The notes beneath the pieces were generated by a model. The model was not told the origin of the DNA. It saw only the letters and a program-made list of their open reading frames with translations, and did no database searches. Both the position numbers and the translations under genes were made by a program. Below, piece after piece: positions 1 through 6,245 of a stretch of 16,050 nt of DNA. The stretch spans positions 1 through 16,050 of the forward strand of contig DASZMJ010000174.1 of the NCBI GenBank assembly GCA_035551935.1, in the 5' to 3' direction. This DNA comes from DASZMJ01 sp035551935. Its GTDB lineage: Bacteria > Planctomycetota > Planctomycetia > Isosphaerales > Isosphaeraceae. Each line of letters begins with the position of its first letter. Position 1 is the first letter of the stretch.

Positions 1-266
1 CCGATCCCCTTGTGCCGGAAGGAGATCGGTCCGCAAGAGCGGACCCTACGAACGACCAGCCTTCCAGCGATCTCGTATCAGGGCGTGCCACCCGACGAGG
101 GACGCCCCGAGGCCGGTCGCCGAGGATTCCGCGAAAAAAAACCGGAATTCGGGAATAATTTTCGGCGCCGGAAACGAGATTAAGAAGGCAACGAGGATCG
201 CGGCCGGGGCGACGACCGCCCGTTTCCGACCGAGTGCCTGGCTCCTAATCTTGAGGTTCGACGATC
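1..266. other. Leader region upstream of the first gene
   Basis: No gene is seen here. The stretch holds one short palindromic repeat (28-49) and then an AT-richer patch at about 134-180, with a run of eight A and the hexamer AATAAT at 154-159. That hexamer matches 5 of 6 bases of a sigma70 -10 box, but no convincing -35 box lies 16-18 bases upstream, so a promoter is only possible. A GAGG at 253-256 lies 10 bases before the ATG at 267 and is the likely ribosome-binding site of the next gene. Confidence 0.4.
28..49 (-). repeat. REP-like hairpin, family A, single copy
   Basis: GGTCCGC and GCGGACC form a 7-bp perfect stem around the loop AAGA, followed directly by CTAC (GTAG on the minus strand). 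The same core with loop AATA/TATT occurs three times at 6072-6179. A GTAG tetranucleotide next to a short palindrome is the hallmark of REP sequences handled by RAYT (REP-associated tyrosine) transposases. Membership of that class is inferred from layout only. Confidence 0.6.
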
Positions 267-1412
267 ATGGCGACCACCCCGAAGACGACCACGACCAAGC
301 TGACGCCCGCCCAGTTCGCCGCCCGCCGCGCCAACGCGGCCAAGGCCACCGGCCCCCGCACCGACGACGGCAAGGCCCGCGCCGCCAAGAATGCGCTCCT
401 CCATGGCCTCTGCTCGCTCGCACCCGTCCTGCCGGGGGAAGATCCCGCCGAATTCGAACGCCTCCTGGCGCTCTGGATCAAAGAGCAGCAGCCGGCGACC
501 GAAGAGGAACGCAACCTCGTCTTCAACATGTGCTGCGCCACCGTCGCGATGGGCCGCGTCCGCAAGGCCGATGCCGCCGCGGCGCTCGTGCGGATGCGAA
601 AGGCCGGCGAGGCGTTCGACAAGGACCGCGCCGAGTCGCTCAAGGAGCCGGCCTACCTCCTCGACATCGGCCGATACGGCGCGGTCCCGATCCTGCTGGG
701 GCGCGCCGACGGCGTCCGCCGGCTGATCGGCCTGTGGCAGCGGCTCGACGAGCGGCTGGACCACGTCGGCTGCCTCGACGTCAAGGAACGCGAGGGCGCC
801 GCGACCCTGCTGGGCTGCCGCTTCGACGACCTGTTCGACGAGCGCGCCCGCGAGCTGCACGGCCTCGGCATGGCGCTGGAGCTCGCCCGCGGCGCCAAGG
901 TCGACGAGCACGCCAAGCTGCTGAAGCGGGGCGTGGTCATCGACACGGACCGGCCGATGGAGCGGCTCCGCGCCATCATCGCCTCGGAGCTGGAGGCGCT
1001 GAACGTGATCCTGCCGGACCTGGAGCTTGAGGAGGCCGAGCAGCGGCAGCAATCCATGGACGCGGCGGCGGTGGACACGAGCGACGAAGGGTCGCGGCGG
1101 CATCGCTACTTGCAGGACCACCAGCGCACCTTCCGCCAGCTCTCGACGGCCTTGATCGCGTGCAAGAATTCGCGGCTGAAGCTGTACGGTCGCATCCTCT
1201 CCAGCAGCGAGAACGAGCCCGCGTGGACGCCCCCGGCCGAGACCCCGCCGGCCCCGGAAGCGCCGCCACGGAACGAACCGAAGAATGATGCAACCTACGA
1301 CTACGAAATGGTCTTGGATGAGATACCCTCGCCCGCGACGCCCCGGCCGGCGTCCTCGGTCGTCGTCGGCGTGGCGCCGACGACCCCGACGGCCCCGCCG
1401 CGGCGGTTCTGA
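267..1412 (+). CDS. Uncharacterised helical protein with 'RRANAAKATGPRT' N-terminal motif
   Basis: A 381-residue protein of unknown function. Residues 20-48 carry a basic motif (RRANAAKATGPRT, then DDGKARAAKNALLHGL). It matches a motif I recall in many unnamed proteins of planctomycetes and some acidobacteria, in the form 'RRANAQKSTGPRTPEGKARSxxNALKHGL'. Residues of about 60-310 are rich in Ala, Arg, Glu and Leu and look almost wholly alpha-helical. The last 65 or so residues are Pro-rich and probably disordered. There is no signal peptide and no membrane segment, so it is probably cytoplasmic. The start is placed at ATG 267 because GAGG lies 10 bases upstream and the conserved motif begins within 20 residues. 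It stands alone, convergent with the next gene. The basic N-terminus could bind nucleic acid, but nothing visible proves this. Confidence 0.85.
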   Translation: MATTPKTTTTKLTPAQFAARRANAAKATGPRTDDGKARAAKNALLHGLCSLAPVLPGEDPAEFERLLALWIKEQQPATEEERNLVFNMCCATVAMGRVRKADAAAALVRMRKAGEAFDKDRAESLKEPAYLLDIGRYGAVPILLGRADGVRRLIGLWQRLDERLDHVGCLDVKEREGAATLLGCRFDDLFDERARELHGLGMALELARGAKVDEHAKLLKRGVVIDTDRPMERLRAIIASELEALNVILPDLELEEAEQRQQSMDAAAVDTSDEGSRRHRYLQDHQRTFRQLSTALIACKNSRLKLYGRILSSSENEPAWTPPAETPPAPEAPPRNEPKNDATYDYEMVLDEIPSPATPRPASSVVVGVAPTTPTAPPRRF

Positions 1413-1428
1413 GGCCCGGTTTCGGGCC
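1413..1428 (+). terminator. Candidate GC hairpin after the first gene
   Basis: GGCCCG and CGGGCC pair perfectly around the loop GTTT, immediately after the TGA stop at 1410-1412. There is no T-run after it, so intrinsic termination is uncertain. Confidence 0.35.
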
Positions 1429-1511
1429 CCGGAACACCTCTTCCCATCGACAAAGACCGATCCGAAGGGATCGGCGGCGTCCGGGGTGCGCCAACGTCAT
1501 CGTGGGAGGGC

Positions 1512-1535
1512 GGTGACCGGCGCGGCCCGGTCACC
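1512..1535 (-). terminator. Perfect 9-bp hairpin straddling the ThuA-isochorismatase stop
   Basis: GGTGACCGG (1512-1520) and CCGGTCACC (1527-1535) form a perfect 9-bp stem with a 6-base loop. The stem contains the minus-strand stop codon (1531-1533). Its position between convergent genes fits a transcript end for the leftward gene. No U-tract follows on that strand, so it may act as an RNA 3' end stabiliser instead. Confidence 0.4.
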
Positions 1536-3030
1536 TCGGCAGGCCATTGACGAGATCGGCGCTGGTGATCGAGGGCCCCCAGTACTTCTCGATGTGCTGG
1601 ACGACCAGCTCGGTCCCCTGGTCGTGCGGGACGTGGGGGGCGCGGGCGGGGTTGTACATCGTGTCGGTCAGGTCGCGGACGAGGACGCAATGGAAGCCCT
1701 GGCGCGTCATCTGCTTGATGGCGAACGAGCGGTTCAGGACGCACATATTCGTATGCACGCCCATCATGATCACGTTCCTGATGCCGAGCTGGTGGAAGAG
1801 CCGGCGGATCTCGGCGCCGTCGTCGCTGACGCCGTCGAGGGGTCCGACCTCGATCAGGGGGGACTGGCGGGTCCAGGCCAGGTACATCGGGTCGCCGGTG
1901 TCGCAGCCGCCGTCGGAGTCGTCGATCGGCAGCGGGGGGTCGGCGATCGTCAACGCGTTGGACCGCTCGTGGTAGGCCGGGGCGAGGGCGACGCGGAGGC
2001 GCTGGGGGGTGCCGGCGTAGAAGGGCATGCACTCGGAGGGGGCGTGGACGACCTGGACCCCCCGGGCGCGGGCGGCGCGGAGCACCGGGTCCATCTTCCG
2101 CGCCAGGGCCTCGCAGCGCTCGGTGGCGCCGCGGCACCAGTGCTTGTCCCACATGTCGCAGATGACGATGGCCGTCTCGGCCGCGGGGACCTCGCGGGTC
2201 ACGGCGACCTCGTCCCAGGCGCCCGACCCCTTGAACGTCTCGACGCGGGTCCGCAGCTTCAGGCGGATCGTCCCCTCGGGCCTGGGCCGCAAGGGCGGCT
2301 GCGCCTTCGGGGTCGGGTCGGGGGGGGCGTCGCGGCGGGCGGCCCAGAACAGGGCGTTGACGAGGAGGCGCCGGAAGGTCGCGTTCTCGAAGTCGCTCGG
2401 CGTCCCCAAAGACGTGTAGAAGACCCGCCCCCCCCTGGGCTCGCGGACCCAGGCCGCCGGCTCCTCCCCCTCGGGGCTGGTGCCGAGCCAGAGCAGCTTG
2501 GCGTCGTCGGCCAGGGGCGACGTCTTGTACAGGCTCCCGCGCGAGGCGATCGGCGCGACCCCGGCGAGAACCGGGTGCTTCTCCGCCCCGCTGGCCGGCC
2601 GGGTGCGGACGGTGACGTCGTTGGTGTAGTGGCCCCGATAGTTGCCGCCGAGGACGAGCTTGTCGAATTCGAGCCAGCGCTGGAAGCCGTGGCTGGCCGT
2701 CCGGACCGCCACGATCGGCCGGCCGGCCTCGACGTACTTCTTGACCCGCGCGAGCTGGTCGCCGTCGATGGTCAGGCGGCGCGTGAAGAACAGCGCGACG
2801 TCGCAGTCGTCGAGCGCCTCCAGGCCCGGCAGGTCCGACTCGCCGCGCGCCTTCAGGAGCGTGCAGCGCGCCGGGTAGCTCGCCTCGAGGAACGACCGGA
2901 ATGCGGCCAGCGAGTCGTCGGAGTGGTACTCGGCCGAGCCGGAGACCAGGCAGACCTTGAGCGGCGGGCCGTCGGCCCGCGCCGCGACGCCCATTCCGAG
3001 CAGGAGGAGGCCGGTCAGGAGGGTCTTCAT
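1531..3030 (-). CDS. Exported ThuA-like / isochorismatase-family fusion protein
   Basis: A 499-residue two-domain protein. Residues 1-19 are a Sec-type signal peptide (MKTLLTG, hydrophobic core, VAARA before Asp), so it is probably periplasmic. Residues of about 24-235 form a ThuA-like domain with a class I glutamine-amidotransferase-type fold (KVCLVSGSAEYH, RPIVAVRTASHGF, NYRGHYTND, RVFYTSLGTPSDFEN). Residues of about 282-495 are an isochorismatase-family cysteine hydrolase. The presumed catalytic Asp is D292 (CDMWDKHW), and the nucleophile is C430 in GVHTNMCVLNRSF, followed by RDLTDTMYNP. The usual catalytic Lys is not seen between them, where R388 is the nearest basic residue. The start is set at 3030 because the signal peptide begins there; a longer frame to 3105 adds only low-complexity sequence. 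No ribosome-binding site is strong. The substrate is unknown, perhaps carbohydrate- or amide-related. The gene is not in an evident operon. Confidence 0.9.
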   Translation of the reverse strand: MKTLLTGLLLLGMGVAARADGPPLKVCLVSGSAEYHSDDSLAAFRSFLEASYPARCTLLKARGESDLPGLEALDDCDVALFFTRRLTIDGDQLARVKKYVEAGRPIVAVRTASHGFQRWLEFDKLVLGGNYRGHYTNDVTVRTRPASGAEKHPVLAGVAPIASRGSLYKTSPLADDAKLLWLGTSPEGEEPAAWVREPRGGRVFYTSLGTPSDFENATFRRLLVNALFWAARRDAPPDPTPKAQPPLRPRPEGTIRLKLRTRVETFKGSGAWDEVAVTREVPAAETAIVICDMWDKHWCRGATERCEALARKMDPVLRAARARGVQVVHAPSECMPFYAGTPQRLRVALAPAYHERSNALTIADPPLPIDDSDGGCDTGDPMYLAWTRQSPLIEVGPLDGVSDDGAEIRRLFHQLGIRNVIMMGVHTNMCVLNRSFAIKQMTRQGFHCVLVRDLTDTMYNPARAPHVPHDQGTELVVQHIEKYWGPSITSADLVNGLPR

Positions 3031-3227
3031 GGGCGTTCGGCTCGCTTGGAGAAAGGGGCCCCGATCGTCGGGCCGCCCCGCGCGGCCCCCCCGCGAGTAG
3101 AGCACAACGCGCGGCCGGCCTCAAGGCACGCGGGCCCCCGGCAGGGGGATCGCAAAGTCTCCCCGCCCGACCCGCCCCCCCACCCCGGCCCTCCCCCACC
3201 AGGGTCGGACCGACCGTCCCTCTTCCT

Positions 3228-3312
3228 CGTAGCAGGCACGCTCCGCGTGCCGTCCGCCAGGACCCAGGCACCTTGTGGGCGGGCGGACGGCACGCGGAGC
3301 GTGCCTGCTACG
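3228..3312. repeat. REPIN-like inverted pair, family B, copy 1
   Basis: A 31-bp arm at 3228-3258 (CGTAGCAGGCACGC, TCC, GCGTGCCGTCCGCC) is perfectly inverted at 3282-3312 around a 23-base spacer. Each arm can also fold on itself (GGCACGC-TCC-GCGTGCC) and carries GTAG or CTAC near its outer end. This matches a REPIN layout, two REPs in opposite orientation. A second copy starts 111 bp downstream. Confidence 0.75.
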
Positions 3313-3338
3313 AAGCCGGGCCGGCCGTCACTCTTCCC

Positions 3339-3423
3339 CGTAGCAGGCACGCTCCGCGTGCCGTCCGCCAGGACCCAAGAGCTTTGTGTTCGGGCGGACG
3401 GCACGCGGAGCGTGCCTGCTACG
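3339..3423. repeat. REPIN-like inverted pair, family B, copy 2
   Basis: The same 31-bp arms occur at 3339-3369 and 3393-3423, again with a 23-base spacer. The spacer resembles that of copy 1 (both start AGGACCCA and share TTGTG), and the flanks are similar too (GACCGTCCCTCTTCC against GGCCGTCACTCTTCC). The two units are therefore a tandem duplication with a period of exactly 111 bp. Confidence 0.75.
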
Positions 3424-3645
3424 AAAGCGGGCCGACGGCGGGGACCTCGACGGCGCCGCTCCGAGAGTCACGGTCGGTCCGCCCCCCGTGGAGGAGGGCC
3501 GGGGTGGGGGGTCCGGTGTCTCGAAGCCGAGGACTCGGCAAGCCCCCTGGGCGCCCGGTCGGCGCGAGTCACATTGCCGATGGATGCCATGTGTGAAGCC
3601 GTGACGGGTCGCGCGCGACTCGCGGAAGAAGCGGGCGGTGCCCGA

Positions 3646-3675
3646 TTGACACGGGCCGAGCGGGCGTCGCACAAT
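3646..3675 (+). promoter_or_regulatory. Candidate sigma70-like promoter TTGACA-18-CACAAT
   Basis: A perfect -35 hexamer TTGACA (3646-3651) is followed after 18 bases by CACAAT (3670-3675), which matches 4 of 6 positions of TATAAT. Transcription would begin near 3682 and reach the coiled-coil gene after about 330 bases, passing a 9-bp hairpin at 3746-3773. Chance occurrence cannot be excluded, and planctomycete promoter consensus is poorly known. Confidence 0.35.
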
Positions 3676-3745
3676 CCGAGTCCAGAATTCTGCCCGCACC
3701 CCCCTCGCCATCGGATGCCGAGGGGCCGCTCGCAGGCGACGACCG

Positions 3746-3773
3746 GGCGACCCCGCCGTCATCGGGGGTCGCC
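3746..3773. other. Perfect 9-bp GC hairpin in the non-coding region
   Basis: GGCGACCCC (3746-3754) pairs with GGGGTCGCC (3765-3773) around a 10-base loop. No T-run follows. It lies between two promoter-like sites, so it could be a structured leader element, a terminator, or chance in GC-rich DNA. Confidence 0.35.
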
Positions 3774-3948
3774 TCCGGCCCGAGAATCCCGCGGGGCCGG
3801 GACGCCGATCGGCACGACCATGGAAGGCCAACCCCGACCCAAGCCGCCGTCCGTCCCGCGCCGCCGGGCGCGCCCGCCGCGCCCCGCCAGGCGCCGTCGG
3901 CCGCGATCATCCGAGGATGCATCAGTATGCGTATCGCTTTTGAAACAC

Positions 3949-3977
3949 TTGCGTGATCGTCCCGCGATCGGTACGAT
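3949..3977 (+). promoter_or_regulatory. Candidate proximal promoter of the zinc-ribbon coiled-coil gene
   Basis: TTGCGT (3949-3954) and TACGAT (3972-3977) are spaced by exactly 17 bases in an AT-richer patch, with the downstream ATG 37 bases beyond. The -35 box matches 3 of 6 positions and the -10 box 4 of 6. Position and spacing fit better than the sequence does. Confidence 0.3.
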
Positions 3978-4005
3978 CGGCCGTGGCCGGGGCCCCCGCC
4001 AAGCT

Positions 4006-4011
4006 GGAGGG
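4006..4011 (+). promoter_or_regulatory. Shine-Dalgarno GGAGGG that fixes the start at 4015
   Basis: GGAGGG lies 3 bases before ATG 4015. The frame is open far upstream, with in-frame Met codons at 3715 and 3820. Those upstream residues are low-complexity Arg/Pro sequence, while the zinc-ribbon cysteines begin 9 residues after this ATG. Confidence 0.6.
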
Positions 4012-4014
4012 ACC

Positions 4015-6006
4015 ATGTCTGGCTACTTCGAGAGCGGCTGCCCGACTTGCGGACGATCGCTGCGGATCCGGCTCGAGTACGCCGGCCAGTGGGTCGTCTG
4101 CAACCACTGCGATAGCCCCCACCGCGCCGAGCCCGACGCCGACGCCGAGCGGGCCACCGAGCGCGAGCGGCTCGACCGCCTCGCCGCCGAGCGCGACGCC
4201 GCCCTTGCCGGGCGCGATGCCGCCGTTGCTGAGCGCGACGCCGTCGTTGTCGAGCGCGATGCCGTCGTTGTCGAGCGCGACGGCCTCCGCGACGAGCTGG
4301 CCGAGCGGGTCCGCGAGCAGGCCCGGCTCCGCGACGAGTCGGCGGCCCTCCGCGACGCGGTCGCCGCGGCCCGAGCCCGGCACGACGAGGACCGCGACCG
4401 CTGGGAGGCCGACCGCCGCGCCCTGGTCGAGGAGGCGTCGCGACGGCTCCGCGAGCGGGACGAGCTGGCCGAGGTCGACCGCGACGTCTGGCGTCGCCGG
4501 TTCGACGACGCCGACGCCGAGCTTGCCGGGGCCCGGCAGGCCCTCCGCGAGGCGACCGAACTCCACCGCGTCGAGGGCGATCGCCTCCGCACGGCGCTCG
4601 ACGCCGCGACCCGCCGCGCCGAGGCCCTCGCCGCGGCCGAGGCCGACGCCCGCGCGGCCCTCGACGCCCGGCACGGCGAGGCGGCCGACCTCCGCGATCG
4701 GCTCGACGTCGCCACCGCCGAGTCGGAGGGGCTGCGGCTCGCCCTCGCCCAGGAGGTCGACCGGCACCTCGCCGAGGCCGACGCGCTCCGCGATCGGCTC
4801 GAGGCCATGACCCGCCGCGCCGACGGCCTCGCCGCGGCCGAGGCCGACGCCCGCGCAGCCCTCGCCGCCGCCAAGGCCGACGCGGCCCGCGACCGCCATC
4901 GAGCGGACCGCGCGGCCCTGGAACGCGAGCGGGCCGAGGAGTGGTCGATCGCCGAGGCCCGGCACTCGGCCGAGGTCGTCCGGCTCCGCGACGAGCTCGA
5001 CTCGGCCCGACGCGCGGTCGAGGCGCTCGCCGCCGGGCGCGACGCCGACCGCGCCCGGTCCGAGGACGAGGCGCGGCTCCGGGCCGCCGAGGCCGACCGC
5101 CTCATCGCCGAGCTCGACCAGATCACCGCCGAGCGCGACCGCCTCCGCGACGACCTCGACGACCTCCGGCGCGACCGCGACGCGGCCGACCGCCGCCAGG
5201 CCGACGAGGTCGCCGTGCTGGTCGCCGAACGGGACCAGGCCCGGCGACTCGGGGAGCAGGTCGAGGCCCTCCTGGCCGAACTCGACTCGGCCCGACGCGA
5301 CCGCGAGGCCGACCGCGTCGCGGGCCTCGCGCTGCTGGCCGACGCCCGCGGTCAGCTCGACGATGAACGCGCCCGCGCCGCCCGTGACCGGGACGCCGCG
5401 GTCGACCTGCTGGCCCAGGCCCGCGCCGACGCCCGGCTCGAGGTCGAGCGGCTCGCCCTCGCGGGCGAGGCCGATCGCTCCGGGCGCGAGTCGCTCGCGG
5501 CGCGACTGGCCGAGGCCGAGGCCGACCGCCACGGGGCCGAGGCCCGTTACCGCGCCACCCTCGCCCGCCTGGCCGCCGAGGCCGAGGCCGAACGTCGCAA
5601 CGCCGAGGCCGCACATCGCCGCGCCGAGGAGGCCCGCGCCCGCGCCGACGCCCTCGGCTCCGAGCTCGACCGCCTCCGCTCCGAGCTCGACCGCACCCTG
5701 CCCGTGCAACTCCCGCCGCCGGTGGAGATCATCATCGAGTCGCCGCCGCCGGACGTGCCCGCCGCCCGCGACCTGGCCACCGCCCGCCTCCAGGTCGAGA
5801 ACCTCTCGCGCCTGCTCCGGTCGGCCCAGGACGCCAACAAGCAGCTCCGCGCCCTCTTCGACCAGCACCGCCTCGCCGACCTCCACGGCCGCCTCCGCGA
5901 CGCCACCGACCACGCCGAACGCCACGAGCTCCAGGCCATCCCCGAGGCCGCCTGGCACGTCCAGCTCGCCCGCCGCCAGCACGAGCTGAGCCGCTCGCGG
6001 AAGTAA
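4015..6006 (+). CDS. Zinc-ribbon and long coiled-coil protein
   Basis: A 663-residue cytoplasmic-looking protein with no signal peptide or membrane span. Residues 9-32 form a zinc ribbon (CPTC at 9-12, CNHC at 29-32, with LRIRLEYAGQWVV between). This type, 'CPxCGxxLRIRxEYxGxxVxCxxC', is common at the N-terminus of planctomycete proteins. Residues of about 40-560 are an almost uninterrupted charged coiled coil of Glu, Arg, Asp and Ala. Internal duplications are visible: a heptad repeat RDAALAG / RDAAVAE / RDAVVVE / RDAVVVE near residues 60-90, and a segment around TRRAEALAAAEADARAAL repeated 67 residues later (about 199 and 266). A Pro-rich hinge (about 563-585) leads to a distinct C-terminal region of about 78 residues (LQVENLSRLLRSAQDANKQL onward). 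Function is unknown; a scaffold or structural filament is plausible. The gene stands alone and is convergent with the WD40 kinase operon. Confidence 0.85.
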   Translation: MSGYFESGCPTCGRSLRIRLEYAGQWVVCNHCDSPHRAEPDADAERATERERLDRLAAERDAALAGRDAAVAERDAVVVERDAVVVERDGLRDELAERVREQARLRDESAALRDAVAAARARHDEDRDRWEADRRALVEEASRRLRERDELAEVDRDVWRRRFDDADAELAGARQALREATELHRVEGDRLRTALDAATRRAEALAAAEADARAALDARHGEAADLRDRLDVATAESEGLRLALAQEVDRHLAEADALRDRLEAMTRRADGLAAAEADARAALAAAKADAARDRHRADRAALERERAEEWSIAEARHSAEVVRLRDELDSARRAVEALAAGRDADRARSEDEARLRAAEADRLIAELDQITAERDRLRDDLDDLRRDRDAADRRQADEVAVLVAERDQARRLGEQVEALLAELDSARRDREADRVAGLALLADARGQLDDERARAARDRDAAVDLLAQARADARLEVERLALAGEADRSGRESLAARLAEAEADRHGAEARYRATLARLAAEAEAERRNAEAAHRRAEEARARADALGSELDRLRSELDRTLPVQLPPPVEIIIESPPPDVPAARDLATARLQVENLSRLLRSAQDANKQLRALFDQHRLADLHGRLRDATDHAERHELQAIPEAAWHVQLARRQHELSRSRK

Positions 6007-6071
6007 TCCGTTTTATTTGTTCCTATAAATATATCGGTCAGACTCCCTTCCCGGCGAAAGGCTGATCCTTC

Positions 6072-6145
6072 GTAGGGTCCGCTATTGCGGACCTCTTCCA
6101 GGATCGATCAATGTAGGGTCCGCTATTGCGGACCTCTTCCAGGAT
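6072..6145. repeat. 33-bp direct repeat, two copies, 41-bp period
   Basis: The 33 bases at 6072-6104 recur exactly at 6113-6145. Each copy contains GTAG, then the hairpin GGTCCGC-TATT-GCGGACC, then TCTTCCAGGAT. The core is the family A repeat also seen at 28-49. GATCCT (6064-6069) and AGGATC (6100-6105) additionally bracket the first copy as a small inverted repeat. Confidence 0.8.
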
Positions 6146-6191
6146 AGGAATCGAAGAGGTCCGCAATAGCGGACCCTACATTGATCGATCC
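6101..6191. repeat. Perfect 38-bp inverted repeat (family A REPIN-like), possible bidirectional terminator
   Basis: The arm 6101-6138 (from GGATCGATCAATGTAGGG through GCGGACCTCTT) is perfectly inverted at 6154-6191 around a 15-base loop. Each arm contains a family A unit (GTAG, GGTCCGC, TATT, GCGGACC), so the pair at 6113-6179 has REPIN architecture. Placed between two converging genes, such a hairpin would be a strong barrier for both transcripts. Confidence 0.75.
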
Positions 6192-6245
6192 CTTCACGCG
6201 ATCCGGAATCACACGCCCGACGCGATGCCTGGATCATCCGAACGT

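Larger units (their letters stand above)
3176..3511. repeat. MITE-like block bounded by 41-bp imperfect inverted repeats
   Basis: CCCCCCACCCCGGCCCTCC at 3176-3194 is exactly inverted at 3493-3511. After 11 partly matching bases on each side, CGGACCGACCG (3206-3216) is exactly inverted at 3471-3481. The two ends therefore form an inverted repeat of 41 bp with 37 matching positions by eye. Between them lie two tandem palindromic units (3228-3312 and 3339-3423). No transposase is encoded inside, and I could not identify a flanking target-site duplication. It resembles a non-autonomous mobile element or a composite of REP-type repeats. Confidence 0.55.
3031..4014. other. 984-bp gene-free region with repeat block and candidate promoters
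   Basis: No believable gene lies here. Open frames exist on both strands but are Arg/Pro/Gly-rich and run through palindromic repeats. From left to right the stretch holds a GC-rich leader of the minus-strand gene (3031-3175), an inverted-repeat-bounded block with two tandem palindromes (3176-3511), a TTGACA/CACAAT promoter-like pair (3646-3675), a 9-bp hairpin (3746-3773), and an AT-richer patch (about 3920-3980) with a second promoter-like pair just before the coiled-coil gene. The interval 3512-3640 shows nothing recognisable. Confidence 0.6.
6007..6245. other. Convergent intergenic region packed with palindromic repeats
   Basis: No gene is seen. A short AT-rich tail (about 6009-6040, containing TTTTATTT and TATAAATATAT) follows the coiled-coil stop, then the family A repeat cluster at 6064-6191. 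Both neighbouring genes read towards this gap, so it must hold the 3' ends of two transcripts. Confidence 0.6.

Noticed and set aside
3228..3423. Possible CRISPR array
   Set aside because: There are only two units, the 'spacers' are similar to each other, the arms are perfect palindromes, and no cas genes are nearby.
3027..3831. Several small frames encoding 'AGTLRVPSA' and 'ADGTRSVPAT' peptides
   Set aside because: These are translations of the family B palindromic repeats. The similar peptides on both strands come from the inverted repeats, not from a protein family.
1285..4014. In-frame upstream extension of the zinc-ribbon coiled-coil gene
   Set aside because: It crosses the antisense of the ThuA-isochorismatase gene and the palindromic repeats. 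The zinc ribbon starts just after ATG 4015, which has GGAGGG before it.
3922..5982. Minus-strand 686-codon frame opposite the coiled-coil gene
   Set aside because: It is a Gly/Val/Leu/Glu shadow of the GAG/GCC-rich heptads and has no recognisable domain.
6009..6040. TATAAATATAT-like promoter after the coiled-coil gene
   Set aside because: No plus-strand gene lies downstream and no -35 box is well spaced. It is better read as an AT-rich 3' tail.
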